Source: a virus
Direction: 5' to 3' (one strand)
Virus record (IMG/VR): IMGVR_UViG_3300031720_000009
Span: 1 to 42,994 of that record
DNA: 42,994 nucleotides
The translations under genes and the position numbers were made by a program. The notes under the pieces were generated by a model. It had not been told where the DNA came from and made no database searches. It saw only the letters and a program-made list of their open reading frames with translations. Positions within the stretch are counted from its first letter, which is position 1. Each line of letters opens with the position of its first letter. Below are positions 12,521-20,991 of this stretch, piece after piece.

Positions 12521-12528
12521 CACTACCG

Positions 12529-12888
12529 TCAGACCGCCGCCTGCAAGATCGGATATGCCCACGCAAAGTACGGCTCGAGCTCAGGATGGTCATGGGCCGT
12601 CGTCTGCAAGATCGTCAGAATCGAGTTGATGAGCAACGCCTGATTGCTCGTCGAGATCCCATCGATCGCATCAAACGCCGCCAGTCCGTCCTTGCAGATT
12701 TCGTAAGACTTCGCCCCAAACGTCATCTGCCCAGGCTGACATGCCGCTTCAAATCCGCCTTTGGCGAAGGCTTCGACTTTGCGCGCGTTCAGCGTCCCAT
12801 CGGGATTTCTGAACGGATCGTGGGCCTTCAGGGTCGCGCAGCCGACCATGCTCAAGGCGAGACCGCCGACCGCAAGCCATGTTCTCAT
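12529..12888 (-). CDS. Lipoprotein
   Basis: 119 residues from ATG 12888 with AAGGAACGG as ribosome site. MRTWLAVGGLALSMVGC is a lipoprotein signal peptide with lipobox LSMVGC, lipidation at Cys17. Mature sequence: HDPFRNPDGTLNARKVEAFA, FEAACQPGQM, YEICKDGLAAFDAIDGI; two further cysteines may pair. It lies beside small membrane proteins, so an outer-spanin or other lysis/envelope role is possible, but spanin features (short Pro-rich chain) are missing. Confidence 0.65.
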   Translation of the reverse strand: MRTWLAVGGLALSMVGCATLKAHDPFRNPDGTLNARKVEAFAKGGFEAACQPGQMTFGAKSYEICKDGLAAFDAIDGISTSNQALLINSILTILQTTAHDHPELEPYFAWAYPILQAAV

Positions 12889-12899
12889 TCCGTTCCTTT

Positions 12900-13091
12900 T
12901 TACCACGGAGCAGGCGGCGTTGGCCCGACGAGCACATACACGACGGCGATACAGGCCACGAGCACGCGCACGAGTTCCCAGACTTGGCCAGCCATCGCGA
13001 AGCCCACGACATTCATGAACATCGGAAACACGACGAGGAAGATCACCACGCAGATCACGGCATAGAGCATCCGGAGCAGGAAATTCTTCAT
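12900..13091 (-). CDS. Two-helix membrane protein, holin-like
   Basis: 63 residues: FLLRMLYAVICVVIFLVVFP and a second hydrophobic stretch LVRVLVACIAVVYVLVG, short loop between, Pro-rich end. Size, two helices and position in a run of membrane proteins fit a class II holin, but such proteins have no diagnostic motif. ATGA overlap upstream. Confidence 0.55.
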   Translation of the reverse strand: MKNFLLRMLYAVICVVIFLVVFPMFMNVVGFAMAGQVWELVRVLVACIAVVYVLVGPTPPAPW

Positions 13092-13318
13092 AATCTCGGT
13101 CCTTTCGGCCAGCTCGGAAGCCCGGCCGGATCGTCCGAACGCCGCTCCGCCCTCCCTTCCGCATGAGAGGCTTTCGCGGTTTGCTCGAGCAATTCTGTCA
13201 GCCGACTATTGACCGCCAAATGCAATTCTCGGATATCTCGCTTGTTGCGCAGCGACACAAGGACCGAGAGTGTCCCCGGAATCGCCGCGACGATCGCCAC
13301 AAGCACGGCATCGCTCAT
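13088..13318 (-). CDS. Small membrane protein with cytoplasmic coil
   Basis: 76 residues from ATG 13318 (ATGA overlap). One hydrophobic segment, VLVAIVAAIPGTLSVLVSL (about 5-23), then a charged helical tail NKRDIRELHLAVNSRLTELL and a disordered end. Resembles one-helix holin/antiholin or spanin-like phage proteins; assignment not possible from sequence alone. Confidence 0.55.
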   Translation of the reverse strand: MSDAVLVAIVAAIPGTLSVLVSLRNKRDIRELHLAVNSRLTELLEQTAKASHAEGRAERRSDDPAGLPSWPKGPRL

Positions 13319-13569
13319 GGATGTGGAGTCCCGGCCTTGTACACCTTCACGACCCATTCCTTGAAGGCATAGAGCGTCCCCTTGCCGGCGACATCCCAGG
13401 TCTCATCGAGATATTCGCCGATTTGCTCGGGCGAGTACGGGCCAGCGCCAAGGGCATGCGTCAGGAGCTTCACCCACGACTTGATGCGCTTCGCGCGATC
13501 GCCATCGCCTTGATTGCAGCATACACCACTGGCGCAATTGACCTGTTGCTGATCATCTCCGTTGCTCAT
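13315..13569 (-). CDS. Hypothetical protein
   Basis: 84 residues. Cys-rich N-terminus (VNCASGVCCNQGDG), then KRIKSWVKLLTHALGAG, YSPEQIGEYLDETWDVAGKG and an amphipathic end. It sits between the two lysis-like membrane genes and is coupled to both by short overlaps. Confidence 0.6.
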   Translation of the reverse strand: MSNGDDQQQVNCASGVCCNQGDGDRAKRIKSWVKLLTHALGAGPYSPEQIGEYLDETWDVAGKGTLYAFKEWVVKVYKAGTPHP

Positions 13570-13997
13570 TTGTCTCTCCGCTCCCGTTGAAATTCGTTGC
13601 TCAGCTGCTGAATCTCCAGACGTCGCATTTCCATCTGACGCTGCAGATTGTCGACCTTGTCTTCGACACTCTTGGCGCGTTCTTCGCCCCTGACCAGTTG
13701 TTCTCGGATGGGCTGATTCGTGAGCCAGTTGCCAGTGACGATCGATACCACGAGCCCGATAATTGCCAGTACCATCCGAGGATTAAAGACAATCTGCCCA
13801 ACATCGATCGGAGCCTTCGCGGCCTGCTCCAGGGCGGTCATGCGATTCTCCAAGGCCCGTTGGGCCCCCTCAAAAGCGAGCATGCGCGATTCCGCGCGAT
13901 CCAAATCACTGCGGAGGCGCCCATGACCTTTGTCGTGTTTCGCATCGACATCACGCGCGAATTGCAGAACAGCGGCCATGCCCGTCTTCTCGGTCAT
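13566..13997 (-). CDS. Membrane protein flanked by coiled coils
   Basis: 143 residues. N-terminal charged helices (RLRSDLDRAESRMLAFEGAQ...RALENRMTALEQ), one membrane segment MVLAIIGLVVSIVTGNWL (about 75-92), and a C-terminal coiled coil (SVEDKVDNLQRQMEMRRLEI). This single-helix, coil-flanked design resembles inner-membrane spanins and some holin-associated proteins. First gene of the presumed lysis cluster. Confidence 0.6.
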   Translation of the reverse strand: MTEKTGMAAVLQFARDVDAKHDKGHGRLRSDLDRAESRMLAFEGAQRALENRMTALEQAAKAPIDVGQIVFNPRMVLAIIGLVVSIVTGNWLTNQPIREQLVRGEERAKSVEDKVDNLQRQMEMRRLEIQQLSNEFQRERRDK

Positions 13998-14007
13998 CCA
14001 TGCGCGC

Positions 14008-14757
14008 TCACTTCACCTGCCGAGAGCGGAGATAGAGCGTCATCAACGAACCGAAGCGGGTTGGATTATCGCCTGCGACGTGCTTTACGGCTGCCGAGGG
14101 TGGCGCCCCATCCGCAATCAATTTCTTCACCGCTGCAATGTCTTGATCGGCATTCGCACCGCTTGTCGACTTCAACAGCGTATCGAATTTCGCTTGTTGG
14201 GCTGGCGATAAATGCGCAGCAAAGGCCGCGAGATGTTCGGGCGTATTCAGTTGCTCATTTGCGCTGCCCTCAGCCGTCAGACTTCCTAAAAGCGGTCCCG
14301 CCTGCTTCAGCACTGGACCCGCTTTCTCAAGCGCGGTGGCGATGGGTGCGGCCACTTTTTGAAGTCCTTGCGTGAGCCAGTACCCTCCCTTGCCCGCGAC
14401 CCATCCTTCGGTCGGCGCCGCGAGCACTTGGGACATATCGCCGCTATAGAGCCCTCGACCAAGTGCAGCCAATGTCGTCGCGCCGCGCGCGATCGCTCCG
14501 CCTGTTTGTGCGGCGGTCGGACTTGTCGCGAGATGTTCGAGCGCCCGTTGCGCGAGAGGAGCGGCAGACGCCGCCGCAGCCGTCCCCAATAACACCGCTG
14601 GCGTTTGGGATGAGTGCGGCGAAGGCATCGGCAAGGCTGCCGCCGTGGCTTGATCGTGGAGTTTTTTTACGGCTGCCGTGACATCGACATCAGACATGGA
14701 GTCTGGGAACTCCACGACGCCGACACCGGGAATCTCGATCTGTTGAGTCTGCGGCAT
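14008..14757 (-). CDS. Putative DNA-ejection (internal virion) protein
   Basis: 249 residues. The start QIEIPGVGVVEFPDSMSD followed by VTAAVKKLHD is a short domain seen at the N-terminus of several podophage internal virion proteins. The rest is Ala-rich helix with hydrophobic but not membrane-length segments (LLGTAAAASAAPLAQRALEH; ALEKAGPVLKQAGPLLGSL). Lies directly after the 541-residue ejection-type protein and is probably carried in the virion and injected. Confidence 0.65.
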   Translation of the reverse strand: MPQTQQIEIPGVGVVEFPDSMSDVDVTAAVKKLHDQATAAALPMPSPHSSQTPAVLLGTAAAASAAPLAQRALEHLATSPTAAQTGGAIARGATTLAALGRGLYSGDMSQVLAAPTEGWVAGKGGYWLTQGLQKVAAPIATALEKAGPVLKQAGPLLGSLTAEGSANEQLNTPEHLAAFAAHLSPAQQAKFDTLLKSTSGANADQDIAAVKKLIADGAPPSAAVKHVAGDNPTRFGSLMTLYLRSRQVK

Positions 14758-16383
14758 CTATTCCAGCTTTCCCGTCGCTGGATTGTATTTGCGCACGCGC
14801 GGCGGCGTACCAGTAGATGCCATAGGACTCTGACCGAGGCCAGCTTTGACACTCGCGATTTGTTCGTTCAGTCCGCTATGGACATTTGCCATGTCCTGTT
14901 TGAGCACTTGCGCCACGCGCTTGATCTGCGCAAAGGTCGCATTCGCCGGAGAGAGGCCTGCGACTTCGGCGCGAGCCGAATCGGTCAGCGCGCCAGAGAG
15001 TTTCGGATCGTTCGTGACTCGCGCGATTTCTCGCAAGGCGACATCGCGAGCCGCATTGAAGGCCGCTTGATCTTCTGAACCGAGCAATTTCGCATTTACC
15101 GTGCGAATCGGCGCATTGACCCATGGCACGCCCGTATCAGGAATCTTCGCCGCCGTGGAGAGGAACTGATCGAGATTTTTGCCAGCCGTGCGCTCGAATG
15201 CCGAGAGTGTGCCTTCGGTCGTCTGCAGCTTGACCAAATTCGCTTGGTCCGCCTTGAAGACGGCCTGATTCCGCGCGAGCGCTGCCTTGGGATCCATCTC
15301 TGCCGCCCGATTCTGAATCGCCGTCTTTTGCAGCACGCCAGCGGTCCCGAATCCTGGCGGCAAAATACCCGTCTCTAGATATTTCTGTGCGGCTTGATCA
15401 AGGGCCGCTTGGCTCAGCGTACCTCCAGTGATGGAGACTTGCGCCGCTGTGGGAATCGGCTTGACGCGTTTCGCGGCATCAGTAATCGGCTGGCCGTTCA
15501 AATCACGCACATCGCCGGGCTTTTTTGGATCGACCAGTACGAAACCAGGCTTTCCATCGATCAACGCCGGCTGTTTTTGATCGCTATCGGCCGCCTTCGG
15601 CTTCAAAATCGCCATCGCCTGCGTCGGATCACCGCCGGCGGCTTGTAGCGCGACCTCGGTCTCTGTGGGCGCCGCAGGACTCGCCGCGCCACCCGTAGCC
15701 AGCACTTGCCCGCCTGAGACCTGTTGCGCGGGCGCTCCGCCACGTGGCGTGGGGGGCAGCACGACCGGCTTGGCGCGCTCTTCCTGCTGCTTTTGCCGTG
15801 CTGGCGAGAATTTTAGATAGTTCGCCCGAAGCGCTTCCCAACCATTCGGTCCGCTCTGGTCTGCGGCCCCGAGAATGCCGTTCGCGGTTTTCTCGTCGAT
15901 CTGCCCATGCGCCGCGAGCAGTCCCACACTTGAGGTGAAATCTGCGGGCGAGGTCGCATGGAAGGCCGCGTCCCCGATCGTCGCCATCGTATGCGCCTGC
16001 AGATCCTGATTCGCCTTCAGCGCGGCACGCTTCATCTCGTCCAGCTTCGACAGGTTTTCTTTGTTCTTCGTCGCCGTCGACAGCCATGATTCCGCGATAT
16101 CTGGAAAGCCTTGCGCGCTCAGCTTCGTCGCGATCCCTTCGTAGTCGGGGCCACTCTTGCCCATCGGCGTGCTCTTTATCGCCATGGCCAGCGCTTTGCG
16201 CCCGTCCACGGAGCGCCGATACTCCTGCATCTTCGGATCGGTCAGCGCCTGTAGCGTGCCTTGTGCCGCTTGCGACACCCCGCTGATCGTCTGGCCGGCG
16301 ATCTGGCCGGATTGCTGGGCGGCATTCGCCGCGATATTCCCCTGATTGAGCAGGAGCTGCGTGATCTCCGAACCAATACTCAC
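14758..16383 (-). CDS. Large internal virion / DNA-ejection protein
   Basis: 541 residues, Gln/Ala-rich and helical. N-terminus SEITQLLLNQGNIAANAAQQ, long helical regions to residue 200, a Pro/Gly/Ala linker (about 205-245), then a C-terminal helical domain (AERTAGKNLDQ-like stretch, REIARVTNDPKLSGALTDSA, FAQIKRVAQVLKQDM). Position between tail and lysis genes and the composition match P22 gp16/gp20- or T7 gp15/16-type ejection proteins. No transglycosylase motif was found. Confidence 0.65.
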   Translation of the reverse strand: MSIGSEITQLLLNQGNIAANAAQQSGQIAGQTISGVSQAAQGTLQALTDPKMQEYRRSVDGRKALAMAIKSTPMGKSGPDYEGIATKLSAQGFPDIAESWLSTATKNKENLSKLDEMKRAALKANQDLQAHTMATIGDAAFHATSPADFTSSVGLLAAHGQIDEKTANGILGAADQSGPNGWEALRANYLKFSPARQKQQEERAKPVVLPPTPRGGAPAQQVSGGQVLATGGAASPAAPTETEVALQAAGGDPTQAMAILKPKAADSDQKQPALIDGKPGFVLVDPKKPGDVRDLNGQPITDAAKRVKPIPTAAQVSITGGTLSQAALDQAAQKYLETGILPPGFGTAGVLQKTAIQNRAAEMDPKAALARNQAVFKADQANLVKLQTTEGTLSAFERTAGKNLDQFLSTAAKIPDTGVPWVNAPIRTVNAKLLGSEDQAAFNAARDVALREIARVTNDPKLSGALTDSARAEVAGLSPANATFAQIKRVAQVLKQDMANVHSGLNEQIASVKAGLGQSPMASTGTPPRVRKYNPATGKLE

Positions 16384-17006
16384 CCAGTCACCGATTGGCT
16401 GGCCGCTTGCTGGCCGGCATGCTGCTGATCCAGTAAGGCCTGATAGTAATCATTTGCCGCGGTATGGCTCGTGTTGTAATTCGTGTTGTAGGCGTTCAGG
16501 GATTGCAAGTTCCCCAACTGGAAATTTTGCACCCCGGCCGCGTACTGATTCTGCGCATTCTGACTGGCATCCTGAAAGCCGGTTTGCTGGGTTTGATTAT
16601 TGAAGCCCGTTCCCTCCAGCTTTTGATTGAAGGTCGTGCCGTACAGCCCGCTGGCGACATTTGTCAGATAGTTGCCGAGCTCCTTCTGAAACCCCCCACT
16701 GAGGAGTGAGCCCTTGGCCGCCGCACTACGTTCCGCGCCGAGCTGCGCTTGCTGGAGGGCAAATTGCGTCCCCGGCGACTGCGCAGCCTCTTCGGCCGTG
16801 GGGGCCACAAAGGCACTGAACGTGGGCACAGCCGGCGCTTGATAATTCGGGAGCGCGATGGACGGGGGGACATACGCATTGGGCGCTTGGCCATAGCCGC
16901 TGATTTGTCCCGGCGCTAAGGGCTCCCCGGTCCCGCCAGGCGCGAGCGGTTTTTGTCGCCACCAATCGCCGGTGTCCGTCCCATAATTCGGAGGATCGTT
17001 GGCCAT
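16380..17006 (-). CDS. Virion-associated protein, probable ejection partner
   Basis: 208 residues. Pro/Gly-rich first third (ANDPPNYGTDTGDWWRQKP), then an Ala/Gln-rich helical part (FALQQAQLGAERSAAAKGSL) and an Asn/Gln-rich end with repeated NxxQTQQ and YNTNYNTS. This pattern recurs in podophage gene sets next to ejection proteins. ATGA overlap with the 541-residue gene. Confidence 0.6.
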   Translation of the reverse strand: MANDPPNYGTDTGDWWRQKPLAPGGTGEPLAPGQISGYGQAPNAYVPPSIALPNYQAPAVPTFSAFVAPTAEEAAQSPGTQFALQQAQLGAERSAAAKGSLLSGGFQKELGNYLTNVASGLYGTTFNQKLEGTGFNNQTQQTGFQDASQNAQNQYAAGVQNFQLGNLQSLNAYNTNYNTSHTAANDYYQALLDQQHAGQQAASQSVTG

Positions 17007-17279
17007 CTAGCCTCCGTATCCGTAGCCGTTCCGGCGCGCGGCGCGTAGCAACAAATCATTGATGCCTGATGTCGCGGTCGCCCCCGCCTGCACGTAGGGC
17101 GCTTCATTCTCTTGGAGCTGCGTGTACCGTTGCCGCGCGAAATCCAACGCTCGCTGTGAGGCTTGGGCTTGCGCGTCGGTGGCATGCTCGAGCGCCTGTT
17201 GCTGGGCTTTCCCGGCGCCAATCGCGCCTAAGCCCCCGATCGCGCCCCCTATGATCGGTCCGAAGAATCCGGCGCCCAT
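17007..17279 (-). CDS. Glycine-zipper internal virion protein
   Basis: 90 residues from ATG 17279. GAGFFGPIIGGAIGGLGAIG (residues 2-21) is a glycine-zipper hydrophobic helix, followed by a polar helix rich in Q/A (KAQQQALEHATDAQAQASQR). Small proteins like this (T7 gp14-like, P22 gp7-like) form part of the channel through the cell envelope. It overlaps the GNAT gene by 31 bp. Confidence 0.65.
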   Translation of the reverse strand: MGAGFFGPIIGGAIGGLGAIGAGKAQQQALEHATDAQAQASQRALDFARQRYTQLQENEAPYVQAGATATSGINDLLLRAARRNGYGYGG

Positions 17280-17659
17280 ATCGGGACTCCTTCTGCGACC
17301 ACGACGGCGAAATGCTCGCCGGGCAAGGGCATGGCCTGGCCCATTTTCTGGCACAGAGCGGCGGTGCGTGGCGTATAGGCCATCATATACACTTCGCTGA
17401 CATGCAACGCCTTGAACAAGGCGCGGATGGCGCGCAACAACCGACGGCCGACGCTCACGCGGCGCCGATAGGCCGGATGAATCCAGCTCCCCTCTAAATG
17501 AAAGACTTGGAATAACGCCGTGCACGCGACAATCGTCTCGCCGTCCTCCACCGCAATGACGCGATGGGTCAGCGGACTGAAGGTCTTCCACGCGGGATCC
17601 AAGAGCGTGCCGCGCAGCCGGTACCATTCTGCGGGGGGCAAGAGCCGCTCTGTTAACAT
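17249..17659 (-). CDS. GNAT-like acetyltransferase domain protein
   Basis: 136 residues from ATG 17659 (TGATG overlap). A strand THRVIAVEDGETIVACTALF precedes HLEGSWIHPAYRRRVSVGRR and the helix LLRAIRALFKAL. The WIHPxYRRRxxGRRLL segment corresponds to GNAT motif A, where the R-x-x-V-G-R/G loop would hold the acetyl-CoA pyrophosphate. The loop here (RRRVSVGRR) lacks the usual glycines, so activity is uncertain. Similar domains occur in podophage genomes near internal virion genes, possibly as assembly factors. Confidence 0.65.
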   Translation of the reverse strand: MLTERLLPPAEWYRLRGTLLDPAWKTFSPLTHRVIAVEDGETIVACTALFQVFHLEGSWIHPAYRRRVSVGRRLLRAIRALFKALHVSEVYMMAYTPRTAALCQKMGQAMPLPGEHFAVVVAEGVPIWAPDSSDRS

Positions 17660-18216
17660 CAGACTTGCCCCGCAATCGCCCACGCGCCAAAGCTCGCGCT
17701 GAAGACACAGATGGCGCTGTTCCATTGGGCGGCCAACCCATGCGTGCCAGCGCCGTCGACATTTACCCCGTTGCCTGAGATCGTGACGGCATTGCCGCTG
17801 GCGTCCGTTTTCTTCACGATGACGCTCTGTCCATCAGACGGTCCGGCAGGGAGCTTGATCGTGGTCGCGCCTCCGGTGGCATCGGTCAACACCATCTGTC
17901 CCGCGCTCGCAACGAATCCCGTATCGGCAAAGGTCTTGGTGACGGTCGCCCATCGCAGATCCCGCTGCGGAATGGCTGGCACCGTTGAGAACGCCGCGAC
18001 GGCTGCCGCCACGGTGAGAAACGTATAGCCCGTGGCGAGGAGTCCCAAATCTTCAGCGCCGGTGAGCGTGGCATCGGCCGTGGTGATGACATAGGGCGCG
18101 ATCGCAGAGGCCGCCCCCTGCTGAAACAAGTTGAAGTAATCGAGCCAGCGGGGATCCACGATATCGTTGCGCCCGATCATCGGATTGCGATTCGGCGGCG
18201 GGGGATTCTGCATCAA
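17659..18216 (-). CDS. Tail or fibre-associated structural protein
   Basis: 185 residues. Pro/Asn-rich start (MMQNPPPPNRNPMIGRND), then WLDYFNLFQQGAASAIAPY and a beta-rich C-terminal domain (QSVIVKKTDASGNAVTISGN) typical of phage fibre tips. Probably virion surface. Confidence 0.6.
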   Translation of the reverse strand: MMQNPPPPNRNPMIGRNDIVDPRWLDYFNLFQQGAASAIAPYVITTADATLTGAEDLGLLATGYTFLTVAAAVAAFSTVPAIPQRDLRWATVTKTFADTGFVASAGQMVLTDATGGATTIKLPAGPSDGQSVIVKKTDASGNAVTISGNGVNVDGAGTHGLAAQWNSAICVFSASFGAWAIAGQV

Positions 18217-18794
18217 TAAAACTCCACCACCGTGAATCCCCCTGTCATATTCGTCGCCGCCCCTGCCGTCAATGTCACGGTCGTCGCATTCGTCAGCTGG
18301 ACGATCGCGGTCGCCTGCGCATGCGGGGACAGATCGCCGATCGGGCCCGAGAAGCCTTGGTAGAGCAGCAGCGTTTTCGCGACGACGACGGCCGTGATCG
18401 TGGCGGTCCCCGAGATCCCTGCGGCTAAGGTCACGGTCCCTTGCTGCACGGACTTAATGAGACCGGGCCAGCATTCGACGACCATGCCACTGATCAAGGG
18501 ATCCGCCCCATGACCGACATCCTGCGTGCCCGTCACGGTTGTGCTGTTCGTCAACGCCAGACGACCGATATCGCGATTCACGGCCGTGGCCAGCGCGCTC
18601 GTCGAGCCGAGATAGATCACGAAACTATTGGCCGTACTGACGGCGGCGATGGTGGCCGTGGCCGTCGTCGCCCCCGTCAGATCGATGGTGAAGGATTGCA
18701 CCGCCTTGATGCCATTCGGCTTCAACCATTGAGAGACACGGGCGTCCGAGCGGTCTCCTGTCAAGCGTGTGCGATGAATGGCTCCAACGCCCAT
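18213..18794 (-). CDS. Beta-repeat structural protein with internal duplication
   Basis: 193 residues. Two copies of one beta unit: residues 29-103 (IKAVQSFTIDLTGATTATAT...FVIYLGS...ALTNSTTVT) and 112-193 (IKSVQQGTVTLAAGISGTAT...LLLYQGFSG...QLTNATTVTLT). Thr/Ala-rich, no signal peptide, likely a trimeric fibre or decoration component. The duplication arose within the gene. TGA/ATG overlap with the gene below. Confidence 0.65.
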   Translation of the reverse strand: MGVGAIHRTRLTGDRSDARVSQWLKPNGIKAVQSFTIDLTGATTATATIAAVSTANSFVIYLGSTSALATAVNRDIGRLALTNSTTVTGTQDVGHGADPLISGMVVECWPGLIKSVQQGTVTLAAGISGTATITAVVVAKTLLLYQGFSGPIGDLSPHAQATAIVQLTNATTVTLTAGAATNMTGGFTVVEFY

Positions 18795-19166
18795 CTACGG
18801 CACCACGCGCAAAATATAGGCATAGACCATGATCACATTCGTCGCGCTCGCGAACGCACCGACCGTTAAGCCTGAGCCACCATTCCCGATTAATGGCAAT
18901 CCGTCCACGACAAGGACTAAGCCTTGCTTAAATGGCACCGGAAAGACCTGAATGAGATTATCTGGAGAGGTCGTGCCGCCGAATTCAATCGTGAGATTAC
19001 GATCCACCGTGTCTGAGTTCACCGCGAACATATACAACCGATCAAGCGTCGTCGCGCTGACACCTGTCGTGTGAATCGTCGTACCAGGCGTACTCGTCGC
19101 CGCGATTTTGACGGCCTTGCCTTGCGTGGAGCCGCTCGGGATGACAATCGAAGTGGCGTTACTCAT
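18795..19166 (-). CDS. Small beta-rich structural protein
   Basis: 123 residues: TSIVIPSGSTQGKAVKIAAT, LTIEFGGTTSPDNLIQVF, GLVLVVDGLPLIGNGGSGLT. Beta-sandwich look; probably tail or capsid decoration. Abuts the next gene without overlap. Confidence 0.6.
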   Translation of the reverse strand: MSNATSIVIPSGSTQGKAVKIAATSTPGTTIHTTGVSATTLDRLYMFAVNSDTVDRNLTIEFGGTTSPDNLIQVFPVPFKQGLVLVVDGLPLIGNGGSGLTVGAFASATNVIMVYAYILRVVP

Positions 19167-19169
19167 GGT

Positions 19170-19529
19170 TTACGTCACGAAACATTCGATTTGGACGAAG
19201 TCGATATCGGTGGTCGTCGTCGTACCGGCTTGATCCGGCACCGCGAGCACATTGTCTTGCGCCGGCCGGACGAGATTTCCGCTGGCATCATAGACCGCGA
19301 CTTTGTAGGTGAGACCGACTTGCAAGTACACCGTCGCGCGCCCATTCGCATCAAGCGGCACGACGCCGGTCCCCGGCCCCCACGGCGTCCCAGCGCTATC
19401 GCGGTAGACGTTGATCGGCGTCGTGCTGCCCGCGGCAAACCAGTTCATCACGCCATTGCTGGCGATCGCGCCAAACTGATCGGTGAACTCGAGCCACGGG
19501 TCCGGCGAGAGCGTGAAGGTGCCAGCCAT
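19170..19529 (-). CDS. Tail fibre-type head-binding domain protein
   Basis: 119 residues: NWFAAGSTTPINVYRDSAGT, PLDANGRATVYLQVGLTYKV and AVYDASGNLVRPAQDNV. The pattern of YRDSAGT...NPxxLDANGRA...YKVxLxDASGN is characteristic of the N-terminal particle-binding domain of many podophage tailspikes and fibres. Here it stands alone with no receptor-binding domain attached; the following small beta proteins may complete the fibre. Confidence 0.75.
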   Translation of the reverse strand: MAGTFTLSPDPWLEFTDQFGAIASNGVMNWFAAGSTTPINVYRDSAGTPWGPGTGVVPLDANGRATVYLQVGLTYKVAVYDASGNLVRPAQDNVLAVPDQAGTTTTTDIDFVQIECFVT

Positions 19530-19530
19530 A

Positions 19531-20991
19531 TTACAGCAGCCCCGCGCCTGGAGTTATCCGAAGAAACAGACCCGGACCCCATGCGGTGCGAATGCTATCC
19601 GTCTGTGAAATTTCAAGCACGAGCCGATCGGCGCGTGATCGTCCAAGGTTGCGCCAGATACATCGCGCCACGAAATCGCCGACTTGTCCGACGCTCGCAA
19701 AAATCTTCTCCGTCCATGTCTGCGCGGCATCGCGACTGATGCGCAGCATCACTTGGGCTAGTGACCCTTGCGTATTGGTCGGCAATCCTACCCCGACTTG
19801 CGCGCCCAGTTCGACCTGATCAAGAAAGAGCCAGTCGGCCGATGCACTCAGATACGGCGCCCTTCGGAGCCGTTTGCGCGGTTGACCATTGTCCGTGAAC
19901 GTGTCCAGATCCAACAGGTAGAAATCGCCCGTCGCATAGTCGCCGACCAGCACGCCAGCGGAGGTTGAACAGGCGCCCCCGCGCACACGCCAGCGTGGAT
20001 ACGTGTCCGTCGTCTGGTCCCATGCTTGCCGTTGATGCCACGCTTGCTCACGCGTGTCGTAGCACCAGGTATCGCCAGAGGAGAAGGTCCACCAGGCGAA
20101 CGTATGGCCTTCTTGAAAGTACGAGCCAGCCTCCGCCGTCGAGACATCGTAGGCAGCGAGCGCGAAATCAATCGCGGGCGTGGAGACTTCTTGGGGCTGA
20201 TAATCACTGGCGCGATTGATGCGGCCCCGGCCCAGATTGTCTTCCGCCAGCCAGTAAATCGATTCATCCGCGATGATAATCCCCCAGGGCGTGCTCGCAC
20301 CTTCCTGCATGACTGAGCCAGGGTAGGGCAAGAACGGTGTATTGAGATCCCCGCTGTTGTAGAACACTTCGGTCGTTTGGGAACCGAAGACCCAGATCCG
20401 ATCGCGCAGCACGGCAATGCCCACGACGGTGTCGCTGACATGGGAGCGCGCGAAGAAGTCGAGCGCGTTCCAACTAGTGCCATCCTCCAGCGCACTGAAC
20501 CAGATGCGGTCGCTCATCTGTTCGGTCAGCAAGAAGTAGCCATCCATGAAGGCCCCTTGCACGGGGGACGTCACCAGCGGCAATGCAATCGGTCCGGTGA
20601 AAAGATTCGTGGCGAGATTGAAAATACTGACCGTCCCGCCGCCCACGATCATGACCTGATTCCCGCCCTGTCCATTACTGACGATCGACACGGGATTCCC
20701 ATCATTCGGAATCATGCCGAGCGCCGTCACGGTGGGTGGGCTCACAAAGGTGTTGATCTCTTCGCACACATTCCCGCTCACACGGAAGGTCCGGCGATCC
20801 TGACTGAAACACCCGCGCTGTCCCGCATTCGCCGAACTGCCATATGCCTTCAGGCCAGGCGTCGCATAGAGAAATGAGGACTTCGCTTGGCCAGGCAGCG
20901 TTTCGACGTACAGATTGATGGCCATATCCGCGCTCGCGGTTTGCGAGCGTGACCGATAGGCGGGGCCGCAAAATCCTGTGAAGGGCTGCAT
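19531..20991 (-). CDS. P22 gp10-like tail-needle / packaged-DNA stabilisation protein
   Basis: 486 residues from ATG 20991, whose TAATG overlap with the upstream gene favours it over a GTG six codons earlier. QPFTGFCGPAYRSRSQTASA, INLYVETLPGQAKSSFLYAT and PGLKAYGS match the start of the Phage_stabilise family; the body is beta-propeller-like (IWFSALEDGTSWNALDFF, DRIWVFGSQTTEVFYNSGD). P22 gp10 is about 470 residues and closes the head-tail channel with gp4 and gp26. High confidence in the family. Confidence 0.85.
   Translation of the reverse strand: MQPFTGFCGPAYRSRSQTASADMAINLYVETLPGQAKSSFLYATPGLKAYGSSANAGQRGCFSQDRRTFRVSGNVCEEINTFVSPPTVTALGMIPNDGNPVSIVSNGQGGNQVMIVGGGTVSIFNLATNLFTGPIALPLVTSPVQGAFMDGYFLLTEQMSDRIWFSALEDGTSWNALDFFARSHVSDTVVGIAVLRDRIWVFGSQTTEVFYNSGDLNTPFLPYPGSVMQEGASTPWGIIIADESIYWLAEDNLGRGRINRASDYQPQEVSTPAIDFALAAYDVSTAEAGSYFQEGHTFAWWTFSSGDTWCYDTREQAWHQRQAWDQTTDTYPRWRVRGGACSTSAGVLVGDYATGDFYLLDLDTFTDNGQPRKRLRRAPYLSASADWLFLDQVELGAQVGVGLPTNTQGSLAQVMLRISRDAAQTWTEKIFASVGQVGDFVARCIWRNLGRSRADRLVLEISQTDSIRTAWGPGLFLRITPGAGLL

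Noticed and set aside
13088-13569. Definite holin/antiholin assignment
   Set aside because: Hydrophobic segments fit, but these small proteins lack diagnostic motifs and no lysin neighbour was found.
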